A DNA stretch of 64,000 bases from Nematopogon swammerdamellus (taxonomy: Eukaryota > Arthropoda > Insecta > Lepidoptera > Adelidae). Position 1 is the first letter of the stretch, and each line of letters starts with the position of its first letter. Both the position numbers and the translations under genes were made by a program. Below the pieces are notes generated by a model. It ran no database searches. It had not been told where the DNA came from and saw only the letters and a program-made list of their open reading frames with translations. Of this stretch, positions 42,448 to 53,293 are shown piece by piece. Location of the stretch: the NCBI GenBank assembly GCA_946902875.1, contig OX336340.1, positions 19,173,566 through 19,237,565 on the forward strand. The letters are read 5' to 3'.

Positions 42448-43354
42448 AATTATTAGGTAAATAATTATTTTGAATAAATCAAATATTAATTTTCATAATA
42501 AAATGTGTATCAAATTTAAACGGAAATAATATAAATTATTTTAAATTTATTAAAACTCTAGCTAATTATTAAGGTTTATGATTATTTCTGAAACTAAATC
42601 TAAAATTGACACAACATAATATTATAAAATTTATAAAGCACAGAATAATTTTTAAATTCCAATTTACTATAAACTACTTTCCTAATAAAATAAACCACTT
42701 GAAAACAAATAAAAGGAACCTATCTTAAATTGTTATTGTGATGCTTATAGACCACTTTCATCTAGAGCAAGTAGCTAGGTAGGTAGGTGTCTACCTATAG
42801 GAGCCTAAGAAAATAAAAAGTATCGATGGGAACTCGGCTTGCGCTCAGTAAAATGTATTGGCAAGCTTTGTCTACAAAAGGACTAATGAAAACAAAACAT
42901 TACTTTAACAATTCTTTACAAATTTCGACTCTGTCTCTTTCAGCGCTCAATGAAATGGTAGCAAAGCGTCTCGAAGATTCTCTTAACGATTCTATCGCGA
43001 TTTTCTTTAGAGCCTTTTCTTGTAAAGTATCCTTCATTTACCGGCCTTGAATATTATATCGAGCCCATTGTCCTGAAGTGTCAAATTGTTTCAGCGAACT
43101 TTTCGCGAAATATTTTCCCAGCGCGACTTGTTTTCAGTTTTACTAATTATTATTCTTCTCAAGTTCTTCTAAATTCAGAAGTCTCCTCATCTTGGATGTT
43201 TTTTATAATGTCGCTTAAACCATTGATGTCCCGACAGGGTTACTTGTCTTTGGCCTTACTACATAATAATATGATATAAATTGTTAATAGGTATGTCATA
43301 ATTGTTTTTTTTTTTTAATGAAAGCTCGACATGTGCCGAGGCCATACGGTGTGC
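42448..43354. other. No gene seen
   Basis: AT-rich; a 74-codon frame at 42826-43050 is unassigned. Confidence 0.45.
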
Positions 43355-43582
43355 CCTTACTTGTTGATAGCCTCAAATTGTAGCGGAATGGGTTGGTACC
43401 ACCGTACTGGATTTAAGATGGCCGCATAGCAGCCTCGGTTGTGTTCTCCTTTAGTCCAGCCAGCAATCCAGGGAAGTCTCCGGTATGGCACCTACCTTCT
43501 CGGAGGTGATATTGGCTGGTCGGAGCATGTGCTTTGGCCCCTCCAAATCAGCCACCCATACCGGATTATATATAAAAAAAAA
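43355..43582 (+). mobile_element. SINE B, 5' truncated
   Basis: Starts near TTGATAGCCTCAAATTGTAG, includes GGGTTGGTACCACCGTACTG and ends CAGCCACCCATACCGGATTA then TATATA9. Confidence 0.75.
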
Positions 43583-43614
43583 TTTTATATGAATTTAAAA
43601 TAAAACAAATCAAA

Positions 43615-43720
43615 TTCAAATCAAAATATATTTATTGCACTTGAAAAATTATTTGCAAAAGGTACAGCTAGCTTAACACCGTAGGCGTTCTCCTCCAGCC
43701 AACCTTTGGGTTATCTTGTA
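43615..43720 (-). repeat. LINE 3' UTR relic, partner of 32.4 kb
   Basis: Reverse-orientation copy of the 32400-32525 repeat: CAAATCAAATCAAAAT, TTGCAAAAGGTAC, CCGTAGGCGTTCTCC, AGCCAACCTTTGGGTTATC. Confidence 0.45.
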
Positions 43721-44310
43721 ATTATATAGATGAAATTCAATGAAAATATTTCACACTAGACAAAAAGTTAACAAAAGGCGCACTTAATAAAATAAACCAA
43801 TAAAACTGCTTTAACATATCGTCCATAGCAGTACTATACCATACATAAAAAATATTGCACACAAAAAACAACACAAAAACATTTTTTTTTATGACAAGTT
43901 GGGGATTTTTGTGAGACCAATATTGAAACACTGTCTCTTATCGGCAATAATTTATTTCATAGTAATATCCAATTAAGTTGTATTTATTGATTTGAAAGTG
44001 GTGCTATAGATAGAGCACCTCAAGGTTCTTATGTACACAGGTACACAGGGGTGCTTCGTGATAAATTTAGCGCAATAAATTTTCGTCCAACAACTTTGTT
44101 GTACGGTTTCTAACTCTGCATCGAAGAACTTTTCTGCAGGATACACATAAATTAGTGTAGCACTATTTGACTTTCGGCAACCTCCAGGTAAATACGAAGT
44201 TTATCGTTCAAGTTGGATTCGCAGGAAAGTGCCACAATTGTTTACAAAATAACCTTAGTTAGTGTTTTTGGTTCATCGAGCAGATACGGATACGTGTATT
44301 TTTGTCTCTA

Positions 44311-44311
<1 letters not shown>
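43721..44311. other. No gene seen
   Basis: AT-rich sequence with duplicated TACACAGGTACACAGGGG at 44030. Confidence 0.45.
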
Positions 44312-44386
<75 letters not shown>

Positions 44387-44872
44387 CTCCCCCGCCCCCG
44401 CCCCCGCCCCCGCCCCGCCCCCGCCCCCGCCCCCGCCCCCGCCCCCGTCCCCGTCCCCGTTCCCGTCCCCGTCCCCGTCCCCGTCCCCGTCCCCGTCCCC
44501 GTCCCCGTCTCCGTCTCCGTCTCCGTCTCCGTCTCCGTCTCCGTCTCCGTCTCCGTCTCCGTCTCCGTCTCCGTCTCCGTCTCCGTCTCCGTCTCCGTCT
44601 CCGTCTCCGTCTCCGTCTCCGTCTCCGTCTCCGTCTCCGTCTCCGTCTCCGTCTCCGTCTCCGTCTCCGTCTCCAACTCCGTCTCCGTCTCCGTCTCCGT
44701 CCCCGTCTCCATCTCCATCTCCATCTCCATCTCCATCTCCATCTCCATCTCCATCTCCATCTCCATCTCCATCTCCATCTCCATCTCCATCTCCATCTCC
44801 ATCTCTATCTCTATCTCTATCTCTATCTCTCTCTATCTCTATCTCTATCTCTATCTCTATCTCTATCTCTAC
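44312..44872 (+). repeat. Zoned hexanucleotide satellite
   Basis: About 94 hexamers in six ordered blocks: CCCTGT (44312-44382), CCCCCG (44384-44446), CCCCGT (44447-44507), CTCCGT (44508-44705), CTCCAT (44706-44802), CTCTAT (44803-44872). Neighbouring blocks mostly differ by one base. All frames are open because of the period, giving Pro-Val, Ser-Val, Leu-Arg, Glu-Met and similar dipeptide ORFs that I do not consider genes. Confidence 0.95.
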
Positions 44873-44875
44873 TTC

Positions 44876-45726
44876 TTATAAAAGGGAACGTCTGTCTGTA
44901 TGTATGCATGTTTGAGTTGATGTTGATGTTTGACTCCGGAACCACTGAACAGATTTTGATGCGGTTTGTGATGTAAAGAGTTGTTCTTGAGGCTCACTAT
45001 AGGATATATAACATCGTACCGTGTGGGGCCGGTACTTAAAAATAATAGCCCCACTGCATCTGTCCCCGTCGCATGTCGTAAAAGTCGACTAAGGCATAAG
45101 GAAATTCGTCAGCCTCGGTAGCTCAGTGGTGCGGTCAGTCGACTGTTGTTAAGCAACGCTGAGCGCGGTCGGTATTTTGATGGGTGACCGTTTGACCCTT
45201 GGAGGCTGACCGTGGTCCGGATTCCACGTTAAACTGTAGGTCCCTTCCCTTCTTACCTTACTAGGTGGTAGGGTTTATCCCGGCCGGATTGATACCACCG
45301 CATTGAACGAAACGTCGGTCGAAACGGCTATGTAAATAGTTCATGTTTTCCATTCAGTTCAGTGTAGCCGACACGAAATGAAGGGAAGCACTGACATGGT
45401 ACCTAGTTCACCCGGTGTTGTGGGCTGACATCACGGATGTTGTGGGTGATGTAGCCAAACGTATCAGTTACAAAAAAATAAAAAATAAAAAATGCTAAAT
45501 AGCAATAGGACGGGCTGATCATTATCAAAGAAAGTATAGTATGAACTGAATTTAGTATCGAATGGTAGTGCCGGATGGAAAGGGCTGAGAAGGACGGACG
45601 GGAGGTGGAACCGAGGGAGAGAGGGAGAGAGAATATAAGAGCAGCGATCAGTTATCATATTTGCGTTTAAATCGGATTTTGCTGTTAAACCGAGTCCACC
45701 GCGAGCGAAGCCGCGGGCACAAGCTA
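44876..45726 (+). mobile_element. Helitron-like element split by SINE A
   Basis: CTTATAAAAGGGAACGTCTG at 44876, then GACTCCGGAACCACTGAACA. It is interrupted by SINE A (45018-45493) and ends GCGAGCGAAGCCGCGGGCAC AAGCTAG|T. The hexanucleotide array lies directly 5' of it. Confidence 0.45.
45018..45493 (+). mobile_element. SINE A, long form, inside a Helitron-like element
   Basis: Head, full module (GTTAAGCAACGCTGAGCGCG; TTTTGATGGGTGACCG), body and a short A-rich end ACAAAAAAATAAAAAAT. It interrupts a Helitron-like copy at 44876-45726. Confidence 0.8.
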
Positions 45727-45873
45727 GTAGTAAATAAACCACAATATATATATCCGAAATGTTTATCTGATGTAGGTACCTCTTTAGGAACTACTTCATC
45801 AGTAGATCCTAAAGAGCTTGTGAATTTTTTGAAAAATATAGTTTCCTAAAGTATGCATACGAGTATTTACATA

Positions 45874-46150
45874 TCAGTCAGTCAGGGAATACGACGTATA
45901 CGTTCACTCCTGCAATTATTTTCCTCCAGTCCTCCCGCCCTTTAGTGGTACGGAACCACTGCTTTCCGCCCACGCACTAGAGGTCGGAGTTCCACCCGGC
46001 GGGTGGTCTTCCCACGCTCCGTTTCCCTGTCCACAGCAGCCAGACGTGCGCAACCCACTGCCAGTTAAGCTCGGGGAATTCCCTCTTTCTTACGTACAGA
46101 CGACAGCACTCATTTCTCACTATTGTGGACTTTGGCTCTGTACCACGTGA
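45874..46150 (-). mobile_element. RTE-type LINE 3' fragment
   Basis: 45874-46030 (minus) is a diverged version of the 47 kb RTE end: CAGTCAGTCAG repeat, CCTCCAGTCCTCCCGCCC, GGTACGGAACCACTGCTTTC, GGCGGGTGGTCTTCCCACGC. Beyond about 46030 it departs from that copy and may be another LINE piece. Confidence 0.6.
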
Positions 46151-46180
46151 CCTAAGAAGCCGGAAGGAAAGAGATGAATA

Positions 46181-46423
46181 TCCTTCCTTTACCTATAATA
46201 AAATCCAACGTCTGCTTTCTGTCTGAGTGTCTGAGTGTCTGAGTGTATGTCTGTCTGTCCGCTTATAACTCGAGAACCACTGAACCGATTTTAATAAAAC
46301 AAAATTCTACGGATAGCTTGATTCTTCCCATCAACTATAGGCTACTTACTATCACGCTAAATAGCTTATGAGTTTAGCAGTGAAGTGAAATATGAGAGCG
46401 GGTGGAGCCGCGGGCACAGCTTG
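46181..46423 (+). mobile_element. Helitron-like element, second family
   Basis: Starts A|TCCTTCCTTTACCTATAATA, then AACGTCTGCTTTCTGTCTGA, ACTATAGGCTACTTACTATC, GCGGGTGGAGCCGCGGGC, and ends ACAGCTTG (CTAG mutated). Confidence 0.55.
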
Positions 46424-46997
46424 TATATAATAAAAATGAAAAGACGCATACGTGGCCGAGCCGACGCCAAGTAACTCTTGCTCTTGCAAAAAACATTCAA
46501 ATCGGCGGGAAATAATGTGTGAGGAATGAATGATGTCGTTCGTACATATAGCTATTAAATTGTGAGAGAAATCATCCAATTTATAAAAATCTTGCGATAA
46601 ACTTGAATTAATTTATTACTCTACTTATCCGTCAGTCCAGCGAACCGACAGTTACCAGTTCCCACTTATGGTGGCCAGTCTCATCTCAATACAGCGGTCC
46701 GCGGAGGCCGGCCATTAATCTGCCGTCCCTACTATCTACTTCGATTGTCGAGCAATAAAGCTGAAGCCCAATGTCTCGGAGGGCGAAGATGTGTCCTTTG
46801 TCTGGAGTGCGTCTATAACCAAGGGGGGGGGGGGGGGAGTCGCGCCTCTCCTATCAGCACTCCACTGACCCTTTTTATGGGCCAAAATTACTCATGTCAT
46901 GATGAGTCATCGCATGACGGGATGATTACACTCATGTTTATAAATATGGTTGTAGGAGCCGATATGATCTTCCAATAAAATTAAATATGTTTTATTA
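46424..46997. other. No gene seen
   Basis: Only the G run at 46820 stands out. Confidence 0.45.
46812..46838 (+). repeat. G homopolymer
   Basis: CCAA followed by about 16 G, isolated. Confidence 0.8.
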
Positions 46998-47445
46998 GTC
47001 AGTCAGTCAGTCAGCGTGTAAACGCCCACTGCTGGACATACGCCTCTTCAATTTCCTCCAGTCCTCCCGGCCTACAGCAGTACGGAACCACTGCTTTCCG
47101 CCGAAGTACTTGATGTCGTCGTCCCACCTGGCGGGTGGTCTTCCCACACTCCGTTTTCCTGTCCACGGGCGCCAGTGTAGGATACGGTTACTCCAAGGAT
47201 CGTCATTTCTTTGGCCGACGTGCCCAGCCCAATGTCACTTGAGCATAGCCAATCGGTGTCCAATATCGCCTACTTTGGTGCATCGACGGATTGCCTCGTT
47301 ACGTACCATATCACGTAGCGATATTCCCAGCATGGCTCGCTCCATTGCTCGCTGGGCAACTTTCAACATTTGGACAACAGTGACCGTCAGAGTCCACGTT
47401 TCATGTTTTATTACGCGCGGTAAACATATAGAAAACAAAAGGTGA
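46998..47445 (-). mobile_element. RTE-type LINE C-terminal fragment
   Basis: The minus strand reads VAQRAMERAMLGISLRDMVR NEAIRRCTKVGDIGHRLAML K, a TGA where the family has Trp, then HWAGHVGQRNDD, GKRSVGRPPARWDDDIK and REDWRKLKRR to the native stop. This is the well-known C-terminus of RTE/BovB-like elements. The internal stop shows it is inactive. The 3' end is a short (TCAG) repeat at 46998-47014. Confidence 0.8.
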
Positions 47446-47694
47446 GATTAATGCTATGGGAATATTTTTAGAAACTAACCTTAGGGATGTGAGAGAAGCG
47501 TATAAGCAGCAACCACCGGCAACCTACATTGTTGTAGAGAAAACAATTCGTTTCCATTCAGATTTGACTGGATCACAGTCAGATTCAGATGTCTGAATAA
47601 ATAAATTAAATACCTAAACTAACACACATTTTCTCGACAAAGTGAACAAATACACTTTCAGTTTCATAGGGGCTAAAAAGGTGTGTGAAGTTTT

Positions 47695-47867
47695 TTTAGG
47701 ATTCCGTATCCACACGATAGCCTAAGCCACAACTAAGCCTACGCCGTCTGTCTGTCTGTCTGTTTATCTGTCTGTATGGCTGTCTGTTAGTCTGTCCTAC
47801 TGCTATATCGTGTGAACCGTAATAGGTAGCCGGTTGACATTTTCACAGAATATAGTCATAGTATTAT
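47695..47867 (+). repeat. Family D 5' part
   Basis: AGGATTCCGTATCCACACGA, CTACGCCGTC(TGTC)n, ATCGTGTGAACCGTAATAGG, GACATTTTCACAGAATATAG. Directly joined to the Helitron-like copy at 47868. Confidence 0.5.
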
Positions 47868-48239
47868 TAAATCTGTAAGGGATGGTCATGCAGTAAGTTA
47901 CTTTGTTTTATGAGATACTGAGTTTGTAGACTCCACGTATGATACTAAAACTAAATTGATTATTTTTAGAAACCTTTTCTGTATGTATGTATGTTCCTGC
48001 ATAACTCTTAAACCGATCATCCGAATTGGATGAAACTTAGTACAAACACATATAACTATACGGGACACAGGATATGCTAAATAAAATTCCGTTAAAATTC
48101 AGTTCCGGTTACGCTAAGATGTGGCTCTCATACAAACCGAATTGTTCCGCGCGCCTAAATAAAGGTACGGTAGCGGGGTTACCTACTTTCATCTTTTTAA
48201 ATACGAATTTCACGCGAGCGAAGCCGCGCGCAAAAGCTA
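47868..48239 (+). mobile_element. Helitron-like element
   Basis: Same family; TTAAATCTGTAAGGGATGG to CACGCGAGCGAAGCCGCGCG then CAAAAGCTATAA (end decayed from CTAG). Confidence 0.6.
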
Positions 48240-48783
48240 TAATAAATAAAAAAGCAAAAATTAACTAATTAAAGCGTCCCCATACAAGAAACAATCTAAG
48301 AATCGGCATATTCACGCTACTAAATAATAGATGGCGCTACAGGTAGCTATCTACTTGACATCGCAGACAAAGGATAGACGGATATGGTTTTTTTGACAGT
48401 TATAGTATAACGAATCTACGGTACCCTCCGTGCGTGAGTAAAACTCACACTTGACCGATTGTTTAGTTTATGTTGACATTCTGACATGGCTCTACATACG
48501 AGTATAAATAACATCTAAAATGTTTACTATTCTACATCTTAATAACAATTACTGCAGAATGTTGAATATTTGCTTTTTGAGCTCATTACTTTCTAGATCA
48601 GTTTATTTTGCTAAAATACTTGCTCTCTCATTTACTTCTGTCTCGTAAAATTATTATGTCTAAATGTATTATGCATAAATTTAACTCAAGAGAATACTGA
48701 AGATAAAACGCTGAACATCAAAATATTTTAGACGAAGGATATAGTATTACAAAGCTCTTCAATTTGGCTTTTAGAGTATTTGT
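48240..48783. other. No gene seen
   Basis: 48410-48460 resembles the tail of family D (GTACCCTCCGTGCGTGAGTA). Otherwise AT-rich. Confidence 0.45.
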
Positions 48784-49364
48784 GTAGCAGTGCCTAGTGC
48801 AGCAGTGCCTAGTGAAGCAGTGCCTAGTGCAGCAGTGCCTAGTGAAACAGTGCCTAGTGCAGCAGTGCCTAGTGCAGCAGTGCCTAGTGCAGCAGTGCCT
48901 AGTGCAGCAGTGCCTAGTGCAGCAGTGCCTAGTGCAGCAGTGCCTAGTGAAGCAGTGCCTAGTGCAGCAGTGCCTAGTGAAACAGTGCCTAGTGCAGCAG
49001 TGCCTAGTGCAGCAGTGCCTAGTGCAGCAGTGCCTAGTGCAGCAGTGCCTAGTGCAGCAGTGCCTAGTGAAGCAGTGCCTAGTGCAGCAGTGCCTAGTGA
49101 AACAGTGCCTAGTGCAGCAGTGCCTAGTGCAGCAGTGCCTAGTGCAGCAGTGCCTAGTGCAGCAGTGCCTAGTGCAGCAGTGCCTAGTGCAGCAGTGCCT
49201 AGTGCAGCAGTGCCTAGTGCAGCAGTGCCTAGTGAAACAGTGCCTAGTGCAGCAGTGCCTAGTGCAGCAGTGCCTAGTGCAGCAGTGCCTAGTGCAGCAG
49301 TGCCTAGTGCAGCAGTGCCTAGTGCAGCAGTGCATAGTGAAGCAATGCCTAGTATAGTAGTAGT
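48784..49364 (+). repeat. 15-bp tandem array with higher-order period
   Basis: About 39 units of AGCAGTGCCTAGTGC with variant cores GCAGC (most), GAAGC and GAAAC. GAAAC units start at 48844, 48979, 49099 and 49234, i.e. every 9, 8 and 9 units, and three of them follow a GAAGC-GCAGC pair (the fourth does not). Because 15 is a multiple of three, both strands are open in several frames (VPSAA, QCLVQ, LGTAA, CCTRH repeats). Confidence 0.95.
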
Positions 49365-49854
49365 GTAAGTATCCACAATCCACAAAAAGGTTGTCAAATC
49401 TCAAGAGACGTTGCAAATAAAATTCGAGCGGTGAGTGAGTTGTAACGCTGAGTCAAAATAAATAAAATTAATTCAATTGGCTGTAAAGTGACCAGACATA
49501 GCCTTAAAATCAAACGAAGTGGCAATTGGGCAGAGGAATAAACTGTAAAAGCTCAGTAAACTAGTCTGACTGAAGCAGTAAAATAAATCCTTCTCTATTT
49601 CCAGTTAAGTACCCAGCTTCATTCGTGATTAACTTCTCCGAGCAACTGTTTGACGTACTAGTTGGTATTTTGCGGTATAAGTAGTACGTATGTATTTATA
49701 TAAATATAGTATATTTATATTTTACATATATTTACATTTAAATTGATTGTCGTAATTCCCTCTTAGGACTTTGTTACCTACGTATTTATTTAATTAAAAA
49801 TTAAACTATTTTTATTAGTATCCGATTTGTTTTATTATTTCATTGTAATATTCA
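49365..49854. other. No gene seen
   Basis: AT-rich, no repeats recognised. Confidence 0.45.
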
Positions 49855-50030
49855 GTGAGTGAGCGTGTATACGTCCACTGCTAGACATAACCCTCTCCAA
49901 TTTTCCTCCAGTTCTGTCGGCCTTCAGCGGTACGGAACCACTGCGTTCCGCCGACGTAATTGATGTCGTCGTACCGCCTGGCGGGTGGTGTTCCCACACT
50001 CCGTTTTCCTGACCACGTCCGCCAGAATGT
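49855..50030 (-). mobile_element. RTE-type LINE 3' fragment
   Basis: Same RTE end as at 47 kb, with CAGTGAGTGAGCGTG at the terminus, GTCCACTGCTAGACATA, GGTACGGAACCACTGCG and CTGGCGGGTGGTGTTCCCAC. Truncated after about 175 nt. An (AAAT) run follows at 50060-50095. Confidence 0.65.
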
Positions 50031-50065
50031 ATATTCTAGAAAAATATGTTACACATGTTATAAGC

Positions 50066-50097
<32 letters not shown>

Positions 50098-50148
50098 GCT
50101 TATCAATATTACCACCACTACAGGTTGATGGTAGGAGCGTAGATAGTA

Positions 50149-50526
50149 TCAATACTAATAATAAATCTGTAAGGGATGGTCATGGAGTAAGTTACTTTGT
50201 TTTATGAGATATTACGTTTGAAGACTCTACGTATGATACTAAAACTAAATTTACTATTTTTAGAAATATTTTCTGAATGTATGTATGTTCCTACATAACT
50301 CATAAACCGATCATCCGAATTCGATTAACCTTACAAGTACAAGCACATTTAGCTATATGTGACACAGGATAGGCTAAATAAAATTCAGTTCCGGTTTCGC
50401 TAAGATGTGGCTCTCATACAAACCGAATTTTTCCGCGCGCCGAAATAATGGTACGGTAGCGGGCTTACTTCCTTTCTTCGTTTTAAATACGAATTTCACG
50501 AGAACGAAGCCACGGGCAAAATCTAG
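50149..50526 (+). mobile_element. Helitron-like element, intact ends
   Basis: TCAATACTAATAATAAATCT at 50149 preceded by A; ends GGGCAAAATCTAG followed by T. Shares its first 18 nt with the 9.8 kb copy, which fixes the 5' boundary. Confidence 0.7.
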
Positions 50527-50527
50527 T

Positions 50528-50806
50528 GTAGAATATACGCTTCACCTATCTTGTTACCGATCTAAACCTGCCTGTCTCTCCGCAAATCTATTCGCGATAA
50601 ACTCCAGAACTCGTGACCCGAATGTGGTGAGGTTTTTTCCTACGCATGGCAGGATATTGGATCGTATAAAACGACGCGTCCTGCAAAAGTATCCCAAAAT
50701 TGATAAGAAATCTAATATATCAGACGCAAACTTTCAAGCTGTTGAAAATTGTCGAAAATGTCGCAGTTATGTAGCTAACTTCAAGATGGTAAAAAAATTA
50801 TTCTAA
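50528..50806 (+). other. Unidentified open segment after Helitron-like copy
   Basis: Beginning at the Helitron 3' boundary the frame is open for about 92 codons: VEYTLHLSCYRSKPACLSAN, SRTRDPNVVRFFPTHGRILD, RVLQKYPKIDKKSNISDANF, VENCRKCRSYVANFKMVKKL F. The frame also runs through the Helitron upstream, so the ATG there is not meaningful. Unrecognised. Confidence 0.25.
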
Positions 50807-51610
50807 AAATCGAAATAATATGCATTATCAAATCAAAATAATATATCTTAAATATATATAATATAATATATATTAAATATGAAAACGATACCTTCTCCAT
50901 TAGCAAATGTTATAAAAAATGTAAATGGAGTTTCTCTATTCCTGGAATAAAGCTTTTATTTAATAAAATATTCAGTTCCAAATTCTGTTAAAAATATTAA
51001 GTTCGTGCCAAATTTCAACGTTCAACTACGATCAACCGTTTAGAAATTATGATCCTGTGACAGACAGACGAACGGACGCACCAGTCACACCATTAGATCC
51101 TGTTTTCACCTCTTTGAGGTACGGATCTTAAAAAAATACAAATGTTTACATAGGCGTAGTACTTAATTTGGGCGTTAATAGAATTTAAGCGAAGCTTTCT
51201 TAAAATAGGTACATTTACAAATACTAGCTGGGTAAAGTAACTATTCTTTTTAGGGTTTCTTACCTCAAAACAGGAAACAAAGGAACCCTTATTTATAGGA
51301 TCACTCTCGTGTCTCTCTGTCCGTCTGTCACAGCTTATTTTCTCCGAATCTACTGAACGAAAAAAATTCTAATTTGGTCCAGCTTTTGATGAACCAGTAG
51401 CGGACGTATAGCGTAAATGAACGAATTTTGGGGTCAATTTTGGGGGACAAATTGGAAAGTTAATTTATTTTTTAAAGCTATAAGTTCTTCATGTGATTTA
51501 ACAACGGAAAGGTCTCGTTATAAGAAATACAAATATATATTTATATCATTTTAAAATGCAAAGTTTAAAAGATATTAAAGAATAGGAAAATCGAAAACGA
51601 ATAGGAAAAA
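50807..51610. other. No gene seen
   Basis: 51240-51310 (TAGGGTTTCTTACC...TCTGTCCGTCTGTCAC) may be a distant family D piece. No coding signal. Confidence 0.45.
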
Positions 51611-51717
51611 GACCGAAGGGAAGCACTGACGTGGCACCAAGTTCACCCGGTGTTATGGGCCGACATCGCGGATGTTGTAGGTGATATAGCCAACCGTGTC
51701 AGTTTCCATAAAAAAAA
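51611..51717 (+). mobile_element. SINE A 3' fragment
   Basis: Last ~105 nt of the body from GACCGAAGGGAAGCACTGAC to A7. Confidence 0.7.
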
Positions 51718-52078
51718 TCAAACAACCACCCCCTTCCCCCCCTTTCTCCGAAACTAATGGGTGAAAACTTTGAAAAGATACGGAATATAGGGCCTACAGT
51801 TTACAGGAAAACCTAAACGAAAATCCTAAGTCATAAAGTTCTCAAGGAAAACGGAATGTAACAGAACCCTCTCCACGCGAGTTCGACTCGCCACTTGACC
51901 GCTTTTTTCTTTATCATTTTCTATCAAAGGTACAAAAAGCGATCTGCACCTTCGATACGTTAGCTTTGAACAGAAACATCGTGCTGGCATGTTAGGTACG
52001 TAATACAAGTAAAGGGATGAAGAAAGTTCAATCGGCGGACACCAAAAATAGCCCGTTTTCTGTCTATCGGTTACTCAC
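51718..52078. other. Spacer with family D tail relic
   Basis: 51845-51905 reads ACGGAATGTAACAGAACCCT ... GAGTTCGACTCGCC, near the family D tail in forward orientation. No gene. Confidence 0.4.
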
Positions 52079-52290
52079 GTCTGCGCTCGGGAAGGTCAAG
52101 TAATCACAGGCCGACCTCGTGTCAATGGCGACGAGGGCGGGATCCGTTTTACGAGCGGACCCGTTCAGACGCCGCGCCGACCGGAGCGACCGACGCGACG
52201 ACGTTCGTTCGCCGTCAGCTTATCGTCCTGTGTACCCCTCCCCACCCCGCCACCCCGCCACCCCCTGCCGCCCCCGAGAGACGTCTTACC
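52079..52290 (-). promoter_or_regulatory. Candidate 5' UTR exon / CpG-rich promoter
   Basis: This is a GC- and CpG-rich block in otherwise AT-rich DNA. On the minus strand it contains no ATG and ends at GAGCGCAGAC|GTGAGT, a strong splice donor. It lies about 10.2 kb upstream of the receptor's N-terminal exon, in the same orientation, so it could be the receptor's non-coding first exon. Nothing in the sequence links the two directly. A TSS or transcript read would decide it. Confidence 0.3.
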
Positions 52291-52326
52291 AAAATAAAAA
52301 TATTGCCATTGTATTCAAATTATATA

Positions 52327-52735
52327 TTTTTTTATGTAATCCGGTACGGACGGCGGCTGAGTCGGAGAGGACAGATAACGTGCTCCGACCAGCCAATGTC
52401 ACCGTCGAGAAAGTAGGTGCCGTACTGGAGATTTCCCATTGCATCGCTGGCTATACTTGACTGGAGCAGAACACAGCCGAGGCTGCTATCCGGCCATTTT
52501 ATATTCAGTACGCTGGTAACAACCCAGTCGGATATAATTTGAGCCTACCACCTAATGAGGGGTAAGGGAAGTGACTACAGTTTTACATCGGTTCCGAACG
52601 CTGAAGCAGCAGGTGTAGGTATGCACGTAATTTTTTCAGTAAAAAAAACTCATTGGTACACGTGCCGCCCGGACTCGAACCTCGGACCTCTCGCAAGAGA
52701 AGCTGACGCCTAGGCCACAGGGTCGTCGGCCACCC
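52327..52735 (-). mobile_element. SINE B, full length
   Basis: T9, complete body, then the tRNA-like head in reverse with B box GGACTCGAACC and A-box side TAGGCCACAGGGTCGTCGGC (diverged). It sits next to the CpG-rich candidate 5' exon at 52079-52290. Confidence 0.8.
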
Positions 52736-52909
52736 ACCACTTTTGGGGATCAATTATTTACACAACAGAGTCTGAACTAAGAAGTTATACTGTTTGTTCG
52801 TTGCTGGCGCTCCGAATTACCAAAGAGACTCAAGACATCAGACGTTAGTTTAGCTTACGCAATTTTTCATTTTCATGGGCGGTTCGAGATGAAATTTGTT
52901 TATTCAATT

Positions 52910-53065
52910 TTGTGTTGGTGGCTGAGTCAAAGGGGCCAAGAGCAAACGCTCCGACCTGCCAATATCAACTCCAAGAAGGTGCCACACCGGAGATTTCCCT
53001 TTGGACTGCTGGCTATACTTGATTACAGGAGAACACAACCGAGACTGCTATGAGGTCATCTTTCG
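52910..53065 (-). mobile_element. SINE B 3' fragment
   Basis: GTTGGTGGCTGAGTCAAAGG, GCTCCGACCTGCCAATATC, ACACAACCGAGACTGCTATG. Truncated in the body. Confidence 0.65.
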
Positions 53066-53293
53066 GCCAAATTTCCCCTTTCACTTTACCAGAATCTAAA
53101 AATAAATTTTTCGTCCAAAACAAACTGAGATGGGCTCTCGTGTTATCCGAAAAAGGGAAGCCTGCTGTCGTAGCTTCGTAAGTTTTACCCAGTCCAAGTT
53201 GGGCTGATGCTTGGAAATAAATAGCCAGACATGGCGCCGTCGCACGTTGTATGCTTATACCTTATACTAATATTTGAACGGCATGCACTTCAT

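Noticed and set aside
44213..44976. Four overlapping ORFs of 164-224 codons over the hexanucleotide array
   Set aside because: All frames are open because the unit is six bases; the products are dipeptide repeats on both strands with no flanking coding sequence.
48718..49416. Four ORFs of 186-232 codons over the 15-bp array
   Set aside because: Period divisible by three keeps frames open; a Cys-Cys-Thr-Arg-His repeat and its shadows are not supported as proteins.
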